From the NCBI GenBank assembly GCA_025084515.1, contig JAJAGP010001642.1:1-64000 (forward strand): 64,000 nt of DNA, written 5' to 3'. Origin of the DNA: Ancistrus triradiatus (Eukaryota; Chordata; Actinopteri; Siluriformes; Loricariidae). Both the position numbers and the translations under genes were made by a program. Below, in pieces: positions 30,608 to 42,199 of this stretch; position 1 is the first letter of the stretch, and every line of letters begins with the position of its first letter. The notes below the pieces were generated by a model that saw only the letters and a program-made list of their open reading frames with translations, ran no database searches and was not told the DNA's origin.

Positions 30608-31689
30608 TGTGGCTGCTGGAACTCGCAAACACTTTAATTTGCATATATTTAATTTAAATATTTTTGTGGTGATTGAGTCACAAGCTTTTTTTTCAGAATG
30701 GCGCCGTGAAAAGCCTCCAGTGGCAAGGTCTCATAGAAAACAAAAAAAAAATTTATTATGGTGCGTGTATCTGACGCCAGAGGGCAGTGCCAGTCAGGCA
30801 GTTTCAACAATTCCTCGGCTACAAATAACGCCCCCAAAACGCCCCCAAATCGTCTCGTTAGCCTGGCTATTAGTACTACTTGCCATGGTTTCGCTTCGGT
30901 TGTCCCCGGTTCGGGCAAAAAGGTACGAGTAGTCCTGCAAAGATGGCTAGTCGAGTAGAGTCTGGAGGCTCGAGGTGAATTGGTAGGGCCTTAGGTAGGA
31001 AGGGACAGATTGCATCCACTAACCTCTATTATTGGGTCCTCCCTCACTCGCTCGGTCACCTTCTTCTCCCCGGAGGCGGCTTGCCAATTCCCGCAGTTCC
31101 AGACGTTCGTTCTGGAAACTGCGCTACTCTCCTCCCTGACGAATTTCTTTTGGCACACGCCTTTCACATAGGCTTAGTTGCATTTCTCATTTTTTGTCCC
31201 TTTTTTTGTTTCACCGCTCTGCGGTCTCCTAGTCCTATTTTTGAGTCCGCTAAACGTGGTTCTTTTGTCTGCCCTTCTCCTTTTCCATTTATATCCCTGC
31301 GCTACCCCTCGTGGCCAAGTGGTGTAGTGGTTAGCGCGTGTGTCTCCTATGCCTGAGATCCTTGGATCAAATCCGACCCCGGGATTCATCCTGCCCTCAG
31401 TAAATCAGTCATTGTTATTTCCCCAGCGTCTTACGTGCTGACTCCAATTTTTTCCCAGTATCTCCACAGCTGGCTTTGACCTCTCTTTTCCCTCTCAGTT
31501 GTGCTTCAGCCCCTTAGGGCTGGTTTAGTAGTCACCCTGCTCCCTGTATATTATAGGTGATCCTATCACAACCCTCAGGGGTATCCTACCAGGCTAGGGT
31601 GCTCCACCGCCCGCACCCCTGCCTTGTAAACCAAGGGGTTCTTTTCTGCACTTCTGTCGGCCAATAGTCATTTCCTGGCCAGAACCGTA
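30608..31689 (+). mobile_element. LTR-like element, probable G2 solo LTR
   Basis: ACAGTT occurs at both edges (30603-30608 and 31690-31695), consistent with a target-site duplication; exact ends are ambiguous by one to three bases. Inside are the G2 motif CAAAAAGGTACGA (30917-30929), a tRNA-like segment (31318-31389) and a terminal hairpin (GGTTCT 31637-31642 with AGAACC 31681-31686) followed by GTAACA. The CTGGAGCTAACTGCA block of other G2 LTRs is not seen. The 107-codon frame at 30609-30932 has no recognisable domain. Confidence 0.55.
31318..31389 (+). other. tRNA-like segment in the LTR-like element
   Basis: TGGCCAAGTGG matches the polymerase III A box and GGATCAAATCC approximates the B box about 50 bases later. 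I could not fold a complete cloverleaf with matching acceptor arms, so this is tRNA-like and not a tRNA gene. Confidence 0.45.
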
Positions 31690-31876
31690 ACAGTTTTACC
31701 ATAAATTCGAAGTGTTTACAAATGTAATGACACTATAATAAAACAGCCTTCATATGTCTATGAGATGTGGAATGAGTAATATTTTTCTAAGTGTTTCTGA
31801 AAAATAAATATATACTATATATACAATTATATATAAACTATACACTTCAAGTGATTTCAAGTAATACATTTTTCAA

Positions 31877-31878
<2 letters not shown>

Positions 31879-31931
<53 letters not shown>
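31879..31931. repeat. (AG)26 microsatellite
   Basis: Uninterrupted AG. Confidence 0.97.
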
Positions 31932-31933
<2 letters not shown>

Positions 31934-32884
31934 ACAAGCTTTACATTTCAAGTGCAAATTGGATGAACGTACCTGCTGTCAACCATTTGCTCTAGTCCCA
32001 TGAAGTGCATTATGGATGCATGCACTGAGGGAAAACAAGGTCTTTGTGCGTGGGGTTGTCTTGGACATGATTAAAGACTGCAGTCCACTTTGCCACTCTC
32101 TCTGGAACTTATGTAGAAGTATCTGCTGTCCAGTAGTGTGTTTTATATATTTTGAAATCACTTCTTTAGTTTATCGCAATCCTAATAATACAAATACTGT
32201 ATTTCAGTCATGCTCAGATTTACAGTATATATTAAATACAAAATTACTCTAAATAATATTATAAAAAGGATATGCCCTCACTGAATGAATTTTCCATATG
32301 TCAGATATCGTAGATGTGCTAAATGTTGGTCTAGCTCAGGAATGTTTGGATTTCAGGATGAAGGTCAGAGTTACTATTATGACTGTCACACCATGTATCT
32401 CAGAAAAAGATACAGGATAAGCAATTCACTGTTTTACATTATTCTATTTCTGTAATAATTCTGAGTGCATATTCATTCAATTTGGTGAAAGAGGCACCAG
32501 TGGCATACACTGCAACTGGAATTTGGTGATTCCCAGCAGGTGTGCTTCCAAAAATAGATTGAGAACTGACAATGTGGTCACCGCTGTTCTACATAGAGGA
32601 ATGTGTCTGTCATCATTGTCCACATGTCTGAAACCTACTGACATATACAGTGCACACTTCAAACAAAAGTATGTACCTTACATATGTTGGTGTTTTGTGA
32701 ACTGAGCTAGAAGAGTCTGTCAGAACGACAAATATTTGACCAAAAATTTTATCACCTTCCATGCTGCTAAAATAAGGAATCTAATCCAACTGATTACTAA
32801 AATCTACTAAACTGACACTACTCATTGACACCCAGATAGAAATATCAGATTGCTGCAAAACTTGGCATGCAGTTACGTTGCAGG
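31932..32884. other. Intergenic DNA
   Basis: No recognised feature. Confidence 0.4.
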
Positions 32885-33625
32885 CAGATATTTATATGAT
32901 TTCAGGTGTGGTATGATTCGACACTGGGTCTCCATAAAAAAAGGCTCTTAGAGAGTACTTTTGGGTATTATACCTCTTGGTGAGAGATTGTTGACTGCTA
33001 GACATGCCTCTGTGACATGTTTGGCCACAAGCTGGGCCTGTAGATCCTCCACACTCATAACATGCTGAAACTGACATCAAGGCTGGTCCCACAAATGCTC
33101 GATTGGTGGCAAATCTGGTGACTAGGTAGGCCAAGCAAGTGTTGAAATCTGGTGGAGGCATTCCTGGGAAACCCTTGCTGTGTGTGGGTGAGCATCATCT
33201 TGCTGAAAAAAACTCTGCCATGAGAAACAACACATGGCTGCAATAAGTCTTGCACATATCGCTGATTTATTAGTGCCCCTCATATTACTACTAGATGTGA
33301 CCAACTGTCATTTGCGATGACTCCCCAGATCATCACACCAGCAGTTTTGACAGTATGTTGCTCCACAACAAAGGCAGGATTGAAGTGCTCACCACAAAGT
33401 CTCTATACTCAAATCTGACCATCATCAGATCCAAAACAGAATCTGGATTCATCGCTAAAGACAATATGGTTCCAGTTCATAGCAGTCCAGGGTTCTCGTT
33501 CATGACACATTGGCAAACAAAGATGATGGTGACTGGCTGTCAATGGCAGGACACGTAATGGGCACAGTCACAAAAAATTTCCTTCTGCTAAGCATCTGGA
33601 AATGGTCCAGGCAGAGACATGGGTG
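32885..33625 (-). pseudogene. Tc1-like transposase remnant, family F3
   Basis: Minus-strand blocks in order: the first catalytic aspartate in IVFSDESRFC (about 33465-33435), the second in FFQQDDAHPHTARVSQECLH (33215-33155) and the glutamate in SPDLPPIEHLWDQ (33120-33080). The distance from aspartate to glutamate is about two residues shorter than the usual 34. ATRHV..ACLAVNN-type C-terminal text follows to about 32960. Stops and frameshifts are present. I could not place terminal repeats, so the element's outer limits are unknown. The wording differs from F1, F2, F4 and F5. Confidence 0.7.
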
Positions 33626-34609
33626 TACACTTGTAACCATTTACATATGTGTTTTTTTTTTGTTTTGTTTTGTTTTTTTGCCAATAAGTGTATAGAAATA
33701 TATAGTAACTCATGTCATGTCTGCTGCCTCAATCAAGACTGCGACACAGTTTGCAGAATCATTCGAAGAATCCCGTGTATCTCATATATCCATAGATGAG
33801 CTGCCTTCTAAGTGTTTTCTTTTTCCTTCTCCAGTTCCAAGTGAGGTGTGATACATGGTCTCTTTATTAGTATGGATTTTAGGAATAGTTAAGCAGTTAA
33901 GGTTCCAACACCAACATCAGAGCAGTTTTCTGTGTGCCTTTCATAAATAAAATAGACATTCCATATCCTATTTGTCACACCAAATAAAAAAGAGAAAAAT
34001 CTACAGAAACACAATGAATGACATCACATAACAAAGTAAAAGTTGGTAAACAAACCAATACTTTTGAGGTGAGGTCGTAAAGGTTTGATAGAAAGTTGTA
34101 TCCCAACTCTGCATGTCACTGGTGACTCTGTCTAGCAAACTACATTATGTACCACTGCCAACTGTCCAGTGGGCTATTCAATGAAGCAAGCTCATAAAAA
34201 CTGCGCTTTTATTAGAAATACCCTCGCTTAAGTTAGACAGACGACACACTTCAGACTAATTTGGTTCCACTAACACAGTCCAGGTGTGCTCTTATTCCCA
34301 CTTATTAAAGGCAAGCTTTAGAAATCACTTTCAGACATTGCCAAAAATAAATGTCTAAAGATTGCCAAAGATTGTTTAAAAAGACCATTTTTCTACCAAG
34401 CAGGAATTGCTCATTACACTCTTTGAAGAATACAGAAACATTATGAGAACAAGAAATGCCTACATTAATAAAGGAAGAGAATCAGCAGGCCAGAAAATTG
34501 TCAGCTGACCCATTGGGAAAAAAAAACAAAAAACATTTATGAGTGTTTAAACTTATTATTGGGGATAAAAAAATGTAACATATTTTTAATTTTCTTGAGT
34601 GATCTTAAT
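33626..34609. other. Intergenic DNA
   Basis: T-rich run at 33650-33680; nothing else recognised. Confidence 0.4.
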
Positions 34610-35205
34610 CAACTTGTAACGGGGGCTCATTTGGCTTTCCGACGCTGGGGGCAGCGTTGGCTTCCTTTGCCTCAGGTTGAGACCCTGACAGTCAGCACAA
34701 TCGCACAGGCTTGATGAAGGCTGTGCGATTGCATTAGTATTATCACGTGCAGATCTCATTAAGCTGCTCGTTTGCATTATGGGCGACACCCACTGACTCA
34801 GGTACTTAAGGTCCGTCCTGTGTTCAGTCGGTGTCGCATCATCCCACCGTGATGGGGGTGCCATCGCCCATCGGAGCCTTCACTCGGCTCGGACGCGCTG
34901 CAGCGGCCCGCTCGCCGGTAATCGGTATTGTTAGGGATAATGGTAACTGATTCTTCGAAGAGGATCAGTAATTGTACGGCTAGGAAGCCTGATGGTAACC
35001 GCTAGGGAAGTAGACGGTAGAGTAGGGTCAGGAACCGCTCTTCGTGTCCCCCATGCTGCATCACGGCTCGCCGGCGCCCTCCGGGGCTTTAGACTCGCTG
35101 CTGCTGCAGCTGGAGCACTCCCTCTTATCCCCTTGCCGAGCCTGCTTCTTTATTAAAGTTCTTTTCTTTGCGCTTTGTGCTGGAGGCCGTTGCCACCGCC
35201 CGCGC

Positions 35206-35346
35206 TGTATTTAAAGGGAACGCCTCGCTGCTCCTAGCCCCGTTCCATGTTTTGTATCTAAAGGGAACGCCTCGCTGCTCCTCAGCCCCGTTCGGTATTG
35301 TATTTAAAAGGGACGCTTCGCTGCTCCTCAGCCCCGTTCCATGTTT
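35206..35346 (+). repeat. 47 bp tandem triplication with TATA-like boxes
   Basis: Units start near 35206, 35253 and 35299. Each carries TGTATTTAAA or a variant, then GGGAACGCCTCGCTGCTCCT and CAGCCCCGTTC. Repeated U3-type units often act as LTR enhancers or promoters; that role is inferred. Confidence 0.85.
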
Positions 35347-35751
35347 TCGCGTCCAGGTCATGCTGCGCATGCCCGGTATGGTGGCCGGCGTCTCGCACGC
35401 CGTTGTCTCTGCCGCGCGCTCGCATGTGCAGTACCGTGACACGCCGCGCCTCTGCGGGTGCCCGCGAGCTTTGCGTCACAGCGCGTCATCGCTTTCTCCT
35501 CTCTCTCTCAAGCTGCCGGTTTAACTTACACGCAGTCTCTGTGAGAGAGAGGGAGAGAAAGCGATCGCTCCTGTTTTCCTCCTCGGAGCGATTTCAAACA
35601 CGTTCGCCTCACTCTTACTTTTGTAATAAGCACCGTTACTGGCGATCGTGTTTAATCACCCATTCATCATTTTCTTTATTTTTAAAGCTCGCGCTAGGCG
35701 GAGCTTTTCCGTTCGGGTTAAATCCTCGCTTTTTCATACAGGTCACGTGAG

Positions 35752-35830
35752 TCTCTCGGTAGACCCGTGGTTAAAGTAACGGACTCTGACGCCTGCGATC
35801 AGAGTTCGATTCCACGCTGTGCCATCGCTG
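35752..35830 (+). other. tRNA-like segment in the G2 LTR
   Basis: A GTGGTTAAAGTAACGG A-box-like stretch, a 7 bp anticodon-type stem (ACTCTGA with TCAGAGT) and GAGTTCGATTCC, a close B-box match. It lies at a similar distance from the 3' end as the tRNA-like segment of the 30608 element. Confidence 0.5.
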
Positions 35831-35943
35831 GCACAGTGTTCTTTATTTTGGCACTATCTTTTTTGCGTTTATTTATTATTATTTCAGTTCATTACTACCA
35901 TCTGGAGCTAACTGCATTTGGGTCCTAAAACCCTTTTCTTTTA

Positions 35944-35973
35944 GGGTTCGCCTTTTACCATTCTGGCGAACCC
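35944..35973 (+). other. Terminal hairpin of G2 LTR
   Basis: GGGTTCGCC and GGCGAACCC pair perfectly around a 12-base loop, six bases before the LTR end. Counterparts occur in all G2 LTRs seen here. Confidence 0.7.
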
Positions 35974-35984
35974 GTTACACAACT

Positions 35985-37782
35985 AACGGTACTTTGTAAT
36001 TAGTCCTAAATAATATATAATAGTAACATGCATATAAAATGGACGTAATCAGTAAGTGAGTATAAATTAATTTAAGAGTAGAGACAATAGACAGTACCTA
36101 AAGAACCAGTAGACAGTATCATCCTCAGCTAGAGCTCACACTTTATCAAGGGAACCAAAACACTCTGAAATTGATGTCTGGCCTAAGATGTAAATGAGCA
36201 TATGAAAGTAACCGAGGTACAAAAGTAAGCCAATACTGTACTGGAGTTCATTACAGTAAGTATTTGAATACATGTCCTTCATTATTGTACCGTTTCTGTG
36301 GTCTTCAATTAGAAAGTCTTCGTTTCAGTGCTCAACCTGCACTCTTGGCATCCTTTCCTACGGTTGTACAGGCCAACTCTTCAAACTGTACAGGTTATTA
36401 AAATATCACGTTTTTGGGTGTGATGCCTCAGGCAGTAAAATCTGAACTGCCATGCCATTTCAATCCATGCTCCTGTCATAACATGCATGATTAAACTTTT
36501 CTATTGTGTATTTTGTGATATGCTTGTGTTGTTTTTAGCTGTAAAACCAAAGATGCTTTTCCAAACTTTGCTGGACCATAAAGTTCTTTTCTATTTTATT
36601 TTACAACACAGGTTGTAAGGAGAAAAGAGTGGCATAGCTAACCCCTGTCGCCAAGCAGTATTCCAAAAACAATGCACCTGCATGAGTAAAAAATACAATT
36701 ATGCACAGGATATAGTAACTGTAATATTTTCGGTGGTGCAGGATCCTTAATGTGAGTAAACCTCTGTGCCACTGATGATGCATGGAATGTCCTTGGTTGA
36801 TGCATCAAGAAAGGCCATTTTGCTTCAGTTTTGGAAAAAGGATGTTCCACAGTACATAGCACAAAATCAATCATATGGAAGTAATTTGACTTCATGAGAA
36901 GGATATGATTGCTTTATTGGTTCCTTTCATTACTTCTGATTGATCTGTTATGTAGGTAATATTGTACAATATTAATACATAAAGCCAGCTGAATTAAATA
37001 CAGTTATGCTCATCGAAGTTAATTAACTGATGTGTAACATTACATTTACATTAACATAAACAATAAATTTAAAAAAGCCTTTCTGAAAGAAGAATTTTTT
37101 TATGCTGAGGAAAAGTAATGAACATCTTGAGGAATTACTCAAGTGTAAGACAAACCTTTCTTATTTCATTGATGCATCACAATAAAGATGGCATGAAGAT
37201 TTGAAAAGTGGCACAAAGCGAAACATAGTTGCGAGTTTAGTTAAGAATTTACTTACTTACTGTTTTAATGTGAGTAATAGTGCAGCTTCTGAATCTGTAG
37301 CGCTCATGAAAGTAAGAATCAGGAAATGTGAGTGGATCTGTTTTGTCCCTAAATGCCATTGAGGCAGTGGACAGAATGCTCTGAAAACAATACATGCTTC
37401 TTTATCCACCAGACATGCCATGGTTTCACATGGAATGGCCTTAATTGCAATCTACATTTTTTTATGTTCTACATTTTAGCTCATTTGGATCACCTAGTTG
37501 AAATGACCAAGTTCCTGTTTTGGGAGATATTGTAATCCTGTCTATTATTTATTCATACAATTATTCAATATTAAATGAAAAAGGTAATGAACTTTATTTA
37601 TCTATTTAAATTAAAACTTCTGGATTAAATTGGCTTAATCTGTAACAGTCATGCTGTTTTCTATATTTTTTATTTCTTAATGAGTCTTATTACCATGTTT
37701 AAAGTTTTTCCCCCTGAATTTTACTGTTTTTCCTTTTTTGGTTTTACTTTTTGTATATACTTTTTTATTTGTTTATTTATTA
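35985..37782. other. AT-rich intergenic DNA
   Basis: No recognised feature. Confidence 0.4.
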
Positions 37783-37783
37783 A

Positions 37784-37815
<32 letters not shown>

Positions 37816-37830
37816 GTATTAGTATTATTG
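37783..37830. repeat. (ATT)n microsatellite
   Basis: About 15 ATT units with two AGT interruptions at the right end. Confidence 0.95.
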
Positions 37831-38264
37831 GGACAGTGCAAGTTATACATGGTTGGTACAGTCTGATGGTCCATTTCAAGTTTTCTTAAAATGTTCCTTA
37901 GTAAAATTACTTGTAAAAATCCTAGAGTTTTACAAGTGAGCAATAAACTTTGATGAAGCAAGAAAAACAGTATTGACGATACTAATGACCGAGCTGCATC
38001 AGAGTGATTTCAAGACTTGCTAATATGATGAGGTTCATCTTGTAGACATTCAACTAACAAACTAAGAGCAGTAATGTTATTATGTTGATTCTGCAGCAAG
38101 TAACAACACTACTCTTTTCTTGAAATTGACAAAACATTAATTTTGATATTATTATATTGATAATATAGTACCTCGCTGCTACAGAAACACATAGCACAAT
38201 GATTTCTTAAATGCATACATTTTCATCATCTGCAGTTTTGCCACAGTTGGTATTGATTGCTCTT

Positions 38265-38385
38265 AGACTCTGCCTGTGTGGACTTTGAATGTTCTTCCCA
38301 TGTCTGTATAGGTATTCTCCAGGTATTAAGGTTTCCTCCCTACATTTCAGAGAAATGCATTACCTGGCTAAGCATGTGATACCCT
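38265..38385 (+). mobile_element. SINE fragment (family of 30005)
   Basis: GTGTGGACTTTGAATGTTCT, CCATGTCTGTATAGGTATTC and GGTTTCCTCCCTACATTTCA match the middle of the SINE at 30005-30361. Both ends are missing. Confidence 0.6.
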
Positions 38386-40495
38386 ACAGTACCTTAAGTT
38401 GCACATACCTTTCCAACATCACAGTTTCCCTGATGTGCACAAAATGCAGAGACATTTAAATCCAAAATTAGTCTGGTATTTTTGCTTCCACAAGTAATCT
38501 ATGGTCTAGCCAGACATCAGAACCATATTTTTATAATGGTATTGTGATACTATATCATGGATACCCATAACATGGTGGTGGTGGTTATTTTCTGAAACGG
38601 TTTACACTTTGTTGGGATGTACATTTTTATTACATTTAATAAGGTTTACTAGTCCATGTAGTGTCAGCTGTTGTTGAAAAAGATTTGTAAGAACAGACAT
38701 TAGTTAGGTTGCTGTGTTCAGTTGCCATTTGTACTAAAAACCAACATGAAAAAATGTATAAATATCATGAATTGTGATCCAGCCTAAAAAACTGATATGA
38801 TACTATTACCAGATAACTCACCCCTGGCTCACCCATAGCTTTATTCTTTCAAAGACAGCCCAAAATGAATGGGCATAAAGAGGGAGATATTATCTTCACT
38901 TGGCTATTTTAATACCCTAGAACTCACTTTCCTGGTCTCTGGACACTGGAAGGCAATTTCTGGTGACCTGCTTACAATCCAAAGTGACAATCAGCCGAAA
39001 CATTTTCTCCTTGATAAAGGCTGTCTCTGAAACTTGCAATTCTCAGTGTCATAATACCAAAATCTGTCTTGACATTTATGCAGTGATTTGTGTTTAGGAT
39101 TTCAGAGATATGCTCTCTGGTTCTAGGATCCACCCAGCACAGATAGGAGTTCCACCATCATGCACAAGGGTGTGTTTTTTTTCCAGCTGGGATAAGAGAG
39201 AGCTCACACAGCTGTCAGCATGCTCTTATGCTGAACAGATGTGTAGACACTCCCCCAATTTGCCTTATAGCCTGCAGTCAAATGCACACATGCTTGACGA
39301 GAAGCAAAACAATCATTTGGTTCTGATTTTTGGGATTCCTAGAATACTTGTAACAGTCATTACATGTTAAAATCCAAATAAAACAGCCACACTGTGACCT
39401 GGAGATGGCCTGTTATAAGCCAAGTTGGATGTGAGCCTCAAATTGATCAAGATGTGGGTGATAGAGCAGTGTATACCCTTCACAATATGATTCAAATGTG
39501 TGTGCTGGCTTACGAGTGATTTAAGTTCACAGCTGGAGCATGTCTGTGTCTCAGGGAGAAGCCCTTTAAGAGATTGGAACAGCCAGTGAACTCCCAGCAA
39601 CCCCCATCTGGCTAGTAAAGTCATACACTCCTGTAAAGCTGAAGTTTTGCGCAATGCTTTTAGGTTATTCAACAACTGATCATGCAGTGCCTGTCCAAAA
39701 GCCAAAGTTGACCTTCCTAGCAAAGAAGCAAACCACAAAAGACGCATAAAGTCATACAAGCTCATACTGAGTGTTCATGCTGTTTTGCTATTGAGGTTTT
39801 AGGTTTTGATTTATTGTCCCATGTAGGTAACTAAAACAACTTAGCTCTGATTTAGCCTTTTGACCTTGTTATCTCTGTCATCACCTGGGAATGCAGGGAT
39901 GCCAGCTGTTTTGCATGTAACATTCTATCACTCTTCATGGTAATCTGGAAGGGGTGATGGTATAGATTTGCTTTTGTCCCAGAAATGGTTCATTGCTTCA
40001 TTTGCACGTACTAATCTTGACATCTCATAATTTATATTCCTTGCTGTTACTGTTGCATCCCCCACTGACCTCAGTATTATTGTTATAAGATTGTATCAAC
40101 AATATGGTGCCCTAGGATAATTCACTGAAGAGCTGGAAATCCAGCTTTGTCTTTTTCCTGCAAGTAGAAAAAGCCTAGTCTCAACCTTATTAGAGTCTTG
40201 TTCCATTCTTTCTGATGCATCCCTCTCCAATCATCTCTTTATATAAATTACGCATTACTCTTAGCTAGGTAAATGTACCGCTGCTTCATCACTCAAACTG
40301 TTACTTCATATCCTTCACTCTCGTCCTAACATAGTTTCCTGTTGCTAATCCCACGTTTCTCATGACATTAACATGTCTACTTTCACACTCTTTTCAGCCA
40401 CAAAACCTTCCTTTCCTTTGGTTTCCTCATGAGTTGACCTGCTCTGTTCTGTCTCTACCAAGCCAAGAAAAGCTCCATGAGTGTTGTATGTGCTA
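38386..40495. other. Repeat-poor intergenic DNA
   Basis: Longest frame is 132 codons on the minus strand at 39765-39367, with no recognisable domain or splice context. Otherwise nothing supported. Confidence 0.35.
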
Positions 40496-41907
40496 CAGTG
40501 GTGCTTGAAAGTTTGTGAACCCTTTAGAATTTTCTATATTTCTGCATAAATATGACCTAAATCATAATCAGAAAAAGTAGATAAATAGAACCTAGTTGGC
40601 CATTCCAGAATATTAACTTTATTCTTCTTTAACCATTCTTTGGAAGGGTTAGGGTCGTTGTCTTGCTGCATGACCCACCTTCTCTTGAGATTCAGTTCAT
40701 GGACAGATGTTCTGATATTTTCCTTTAGAATTCTCTGATATAATTCAGAATTCATTGTTCCATCAATGATGGCAAGCCGTCCTGGCCCAGATGCAGCAAA
40801 ACAGGCCCAAACCATGATACACCATGTTTCACAGATGGGATAAGGTTCTTATGCTGGAATGCAGTGTTTCCTTTCTCCAAACATAACATCTGATATAATC
40901 AGAATTCATTGTTCCATCAATGATGGCAAGCCGTCCTGGCCCAGAATGCGGCAAAACAGGCCCAAACCATGATACACCATGTTTCACAGATGGGATAAGG
41001 TTTCTTATGCTGGAATGCAGTGTTTCCTTTCTCCAAACATAACACTTTTCTTTTAAACCAAAAAGTTCTCTTTTGGTCTCATCCATTCACAAAACATTCT
41101 TCCAATAGCCTTCTGGCTTGTCCACATGATTTTTAGCAAACTGCAGACAAGCAGCAATGTTCATTTTGGAGAGCAGTGGCTTTCTCCTTGCAACCCTGCC
41201 ATGCACTCCATTGTTGTTCAGTGTTCTTCTGATAGTGGACTCATGAACATTAGCATTAACCCAATGTGAGAGAGGCCTTCAGTTGCTTAGAAGTTACCCT
41301 GGGGTCCTTTGTGACCTTGCCAACTATTACACGCCTTGCTCTTGGAGTGATCTTTGTTGGTCGACCATTCCTGGGGAAAATAGCAATGGTCTTGAATTTC
41401 CTTCGTTTGTACACACAGTCTGTCTGACTGTGGATTGGTGGAGTCCAAACTCTTTAGAGATGGTTTTTTAACCTTTTTCCAGCCTGATGAGCATCAACAA
41501 CTCTTTTTCTGAGGTCCTCAGAAATCTCCTTTGTTTGTGCCATGATACACTTCCACACACATGTGTTGTGAAGCGCAGACTTTGATAGATCCCTGTTCTT
41601 TAAATAGAACAAGGTGCCCACTCAGACTTGATTGTTATCCCATTGATTGAAAACTCCTGAATGCACCTTCAAATTAACTGCTAATCCCAGAAGTTCACAT
41701 TCTTTTGCCACTCACTAATATTTAATATTTGATCATTTTCCTCAATAAATAAATGACCTAGTATAATATTTTTTGTCTCATTTGTTTAACTGGGTTCATT
41801 TTATCTATTTTTAATTATTATGTGAAAATCCGATAATGTTTTCGGTCATATTTATGCAGAAATATACAAAATTCTAAAGGGTTCACAAACTTTCTAGCAC
41901 GACTGTA
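40496..41907 (-). mobile_element. Tc1/mariner F1, copy 4 (rearranged)
   Basis: Both ends are present: CAGTGGTGCTTGAAAGTTTG at 40496 beside TA, and AGCACGACTGTA ending at 41907. The minus strand carries transposase from KEISEDLRKRVV (about 41540) to KVNILEWP (about 40600), where it joins the 3' terminal repeat directly, so the catalytic glutamate region is deleted. A 155 bp internal duplication lies at 40734-41044. The second-aspartate motif reads DNDPNP, having lost its KHTS. Confidence 0.9.
40734..41044 (-). repeat. 155 bp tandem duplication inside F1 copy 4
   Basis: TCTGATATAAT.CAGAATTCA through CTTTCTCCAAACATAACA occurs at 40734-40888 and again at 40889-41044 with few differences. The junction falls inside the transposase frame. 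Confidence 0.92.
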
Positions 41908-42032
41908 TAATATTTTTGTCTCATTTGTTTAACTGGGTTCTCTTTATCTATTTTAGGACTTGTGTGAAAATCTTATGTGTGCAGAAATATAAAAAATTCT
42001 AAAGGATTCACAATATTTCAAACATCACTGTA
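41908..42032 (-). mobile_element. Extra F1 terminal repeat next to copy 4
   Basis: The stretch AATATTTTTGTCTCATTTG...CATCACTGTA repeats the end of copy 4 just beyond its terminus, as if a second end had been added or an adjacent copy lost its body. Confidence 0.75.
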
Positions 42033-42199
42033 TGTGGTAACCAAAGAGAAGTAAAGGAATTCATAATGCTGATCTTCTGTCATACTGCTAAAAGCTCATA
42101 CTGTCAGCGTTTTCCCCTTGACATCCTCCTAAAAAGAAAGCTACATATATATGCTTATAACTTACATAGGTTACATGTAATCTTTTTTATCAATCTTCA

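Larger units (their letters stand above)
34615..35979 (+). mobile_element. Large solo LTR, family G2 (1365 bp)
   Basis: Starts TGTAACGGGGGCTCATTTGG and ends GGCGAACCCGTTACA, flanked by a perfect 5 bp duplication CAACT (34610-34614 and 35980-35984). It contains three 47 bp units with TATTTAAA-type boxes (35206-35346), a tRNA-like segment (35752-35830), the block CATCTGGAGCTAACTGCATT (35900-35919) and a perfect 9 bp terminal hairpin. GC-rich against its surroundings. The frames of 60-150 codons inside lie in GC-rich text and show no domain. Confidence 0.8.

Noticed and set aside
30609..30932. 107-codon frame at the start of the LTR-like element
   Set aside because: No domain, no homologous frame in the other G2 LTRs.
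35168..35750. Frames of 105-150 codons in the large LTR
   Set aside because: GC-rich sequence with few stops; frames cross the 47 bp array and have no recognisable motif.
31318..35830. Calling the two tRNA-like segments true tRNA genes
   Set aside because: No complete cloverleaf with paired acceptor arms could be drawn; both lie inside LTR-like elements.
39367..39765. 132-codon minus-strand frame
   Set aside because: Longest frame outside transposons but without a recognisable domain or splice context; chance cannot be excluded, so it is not called a gene.
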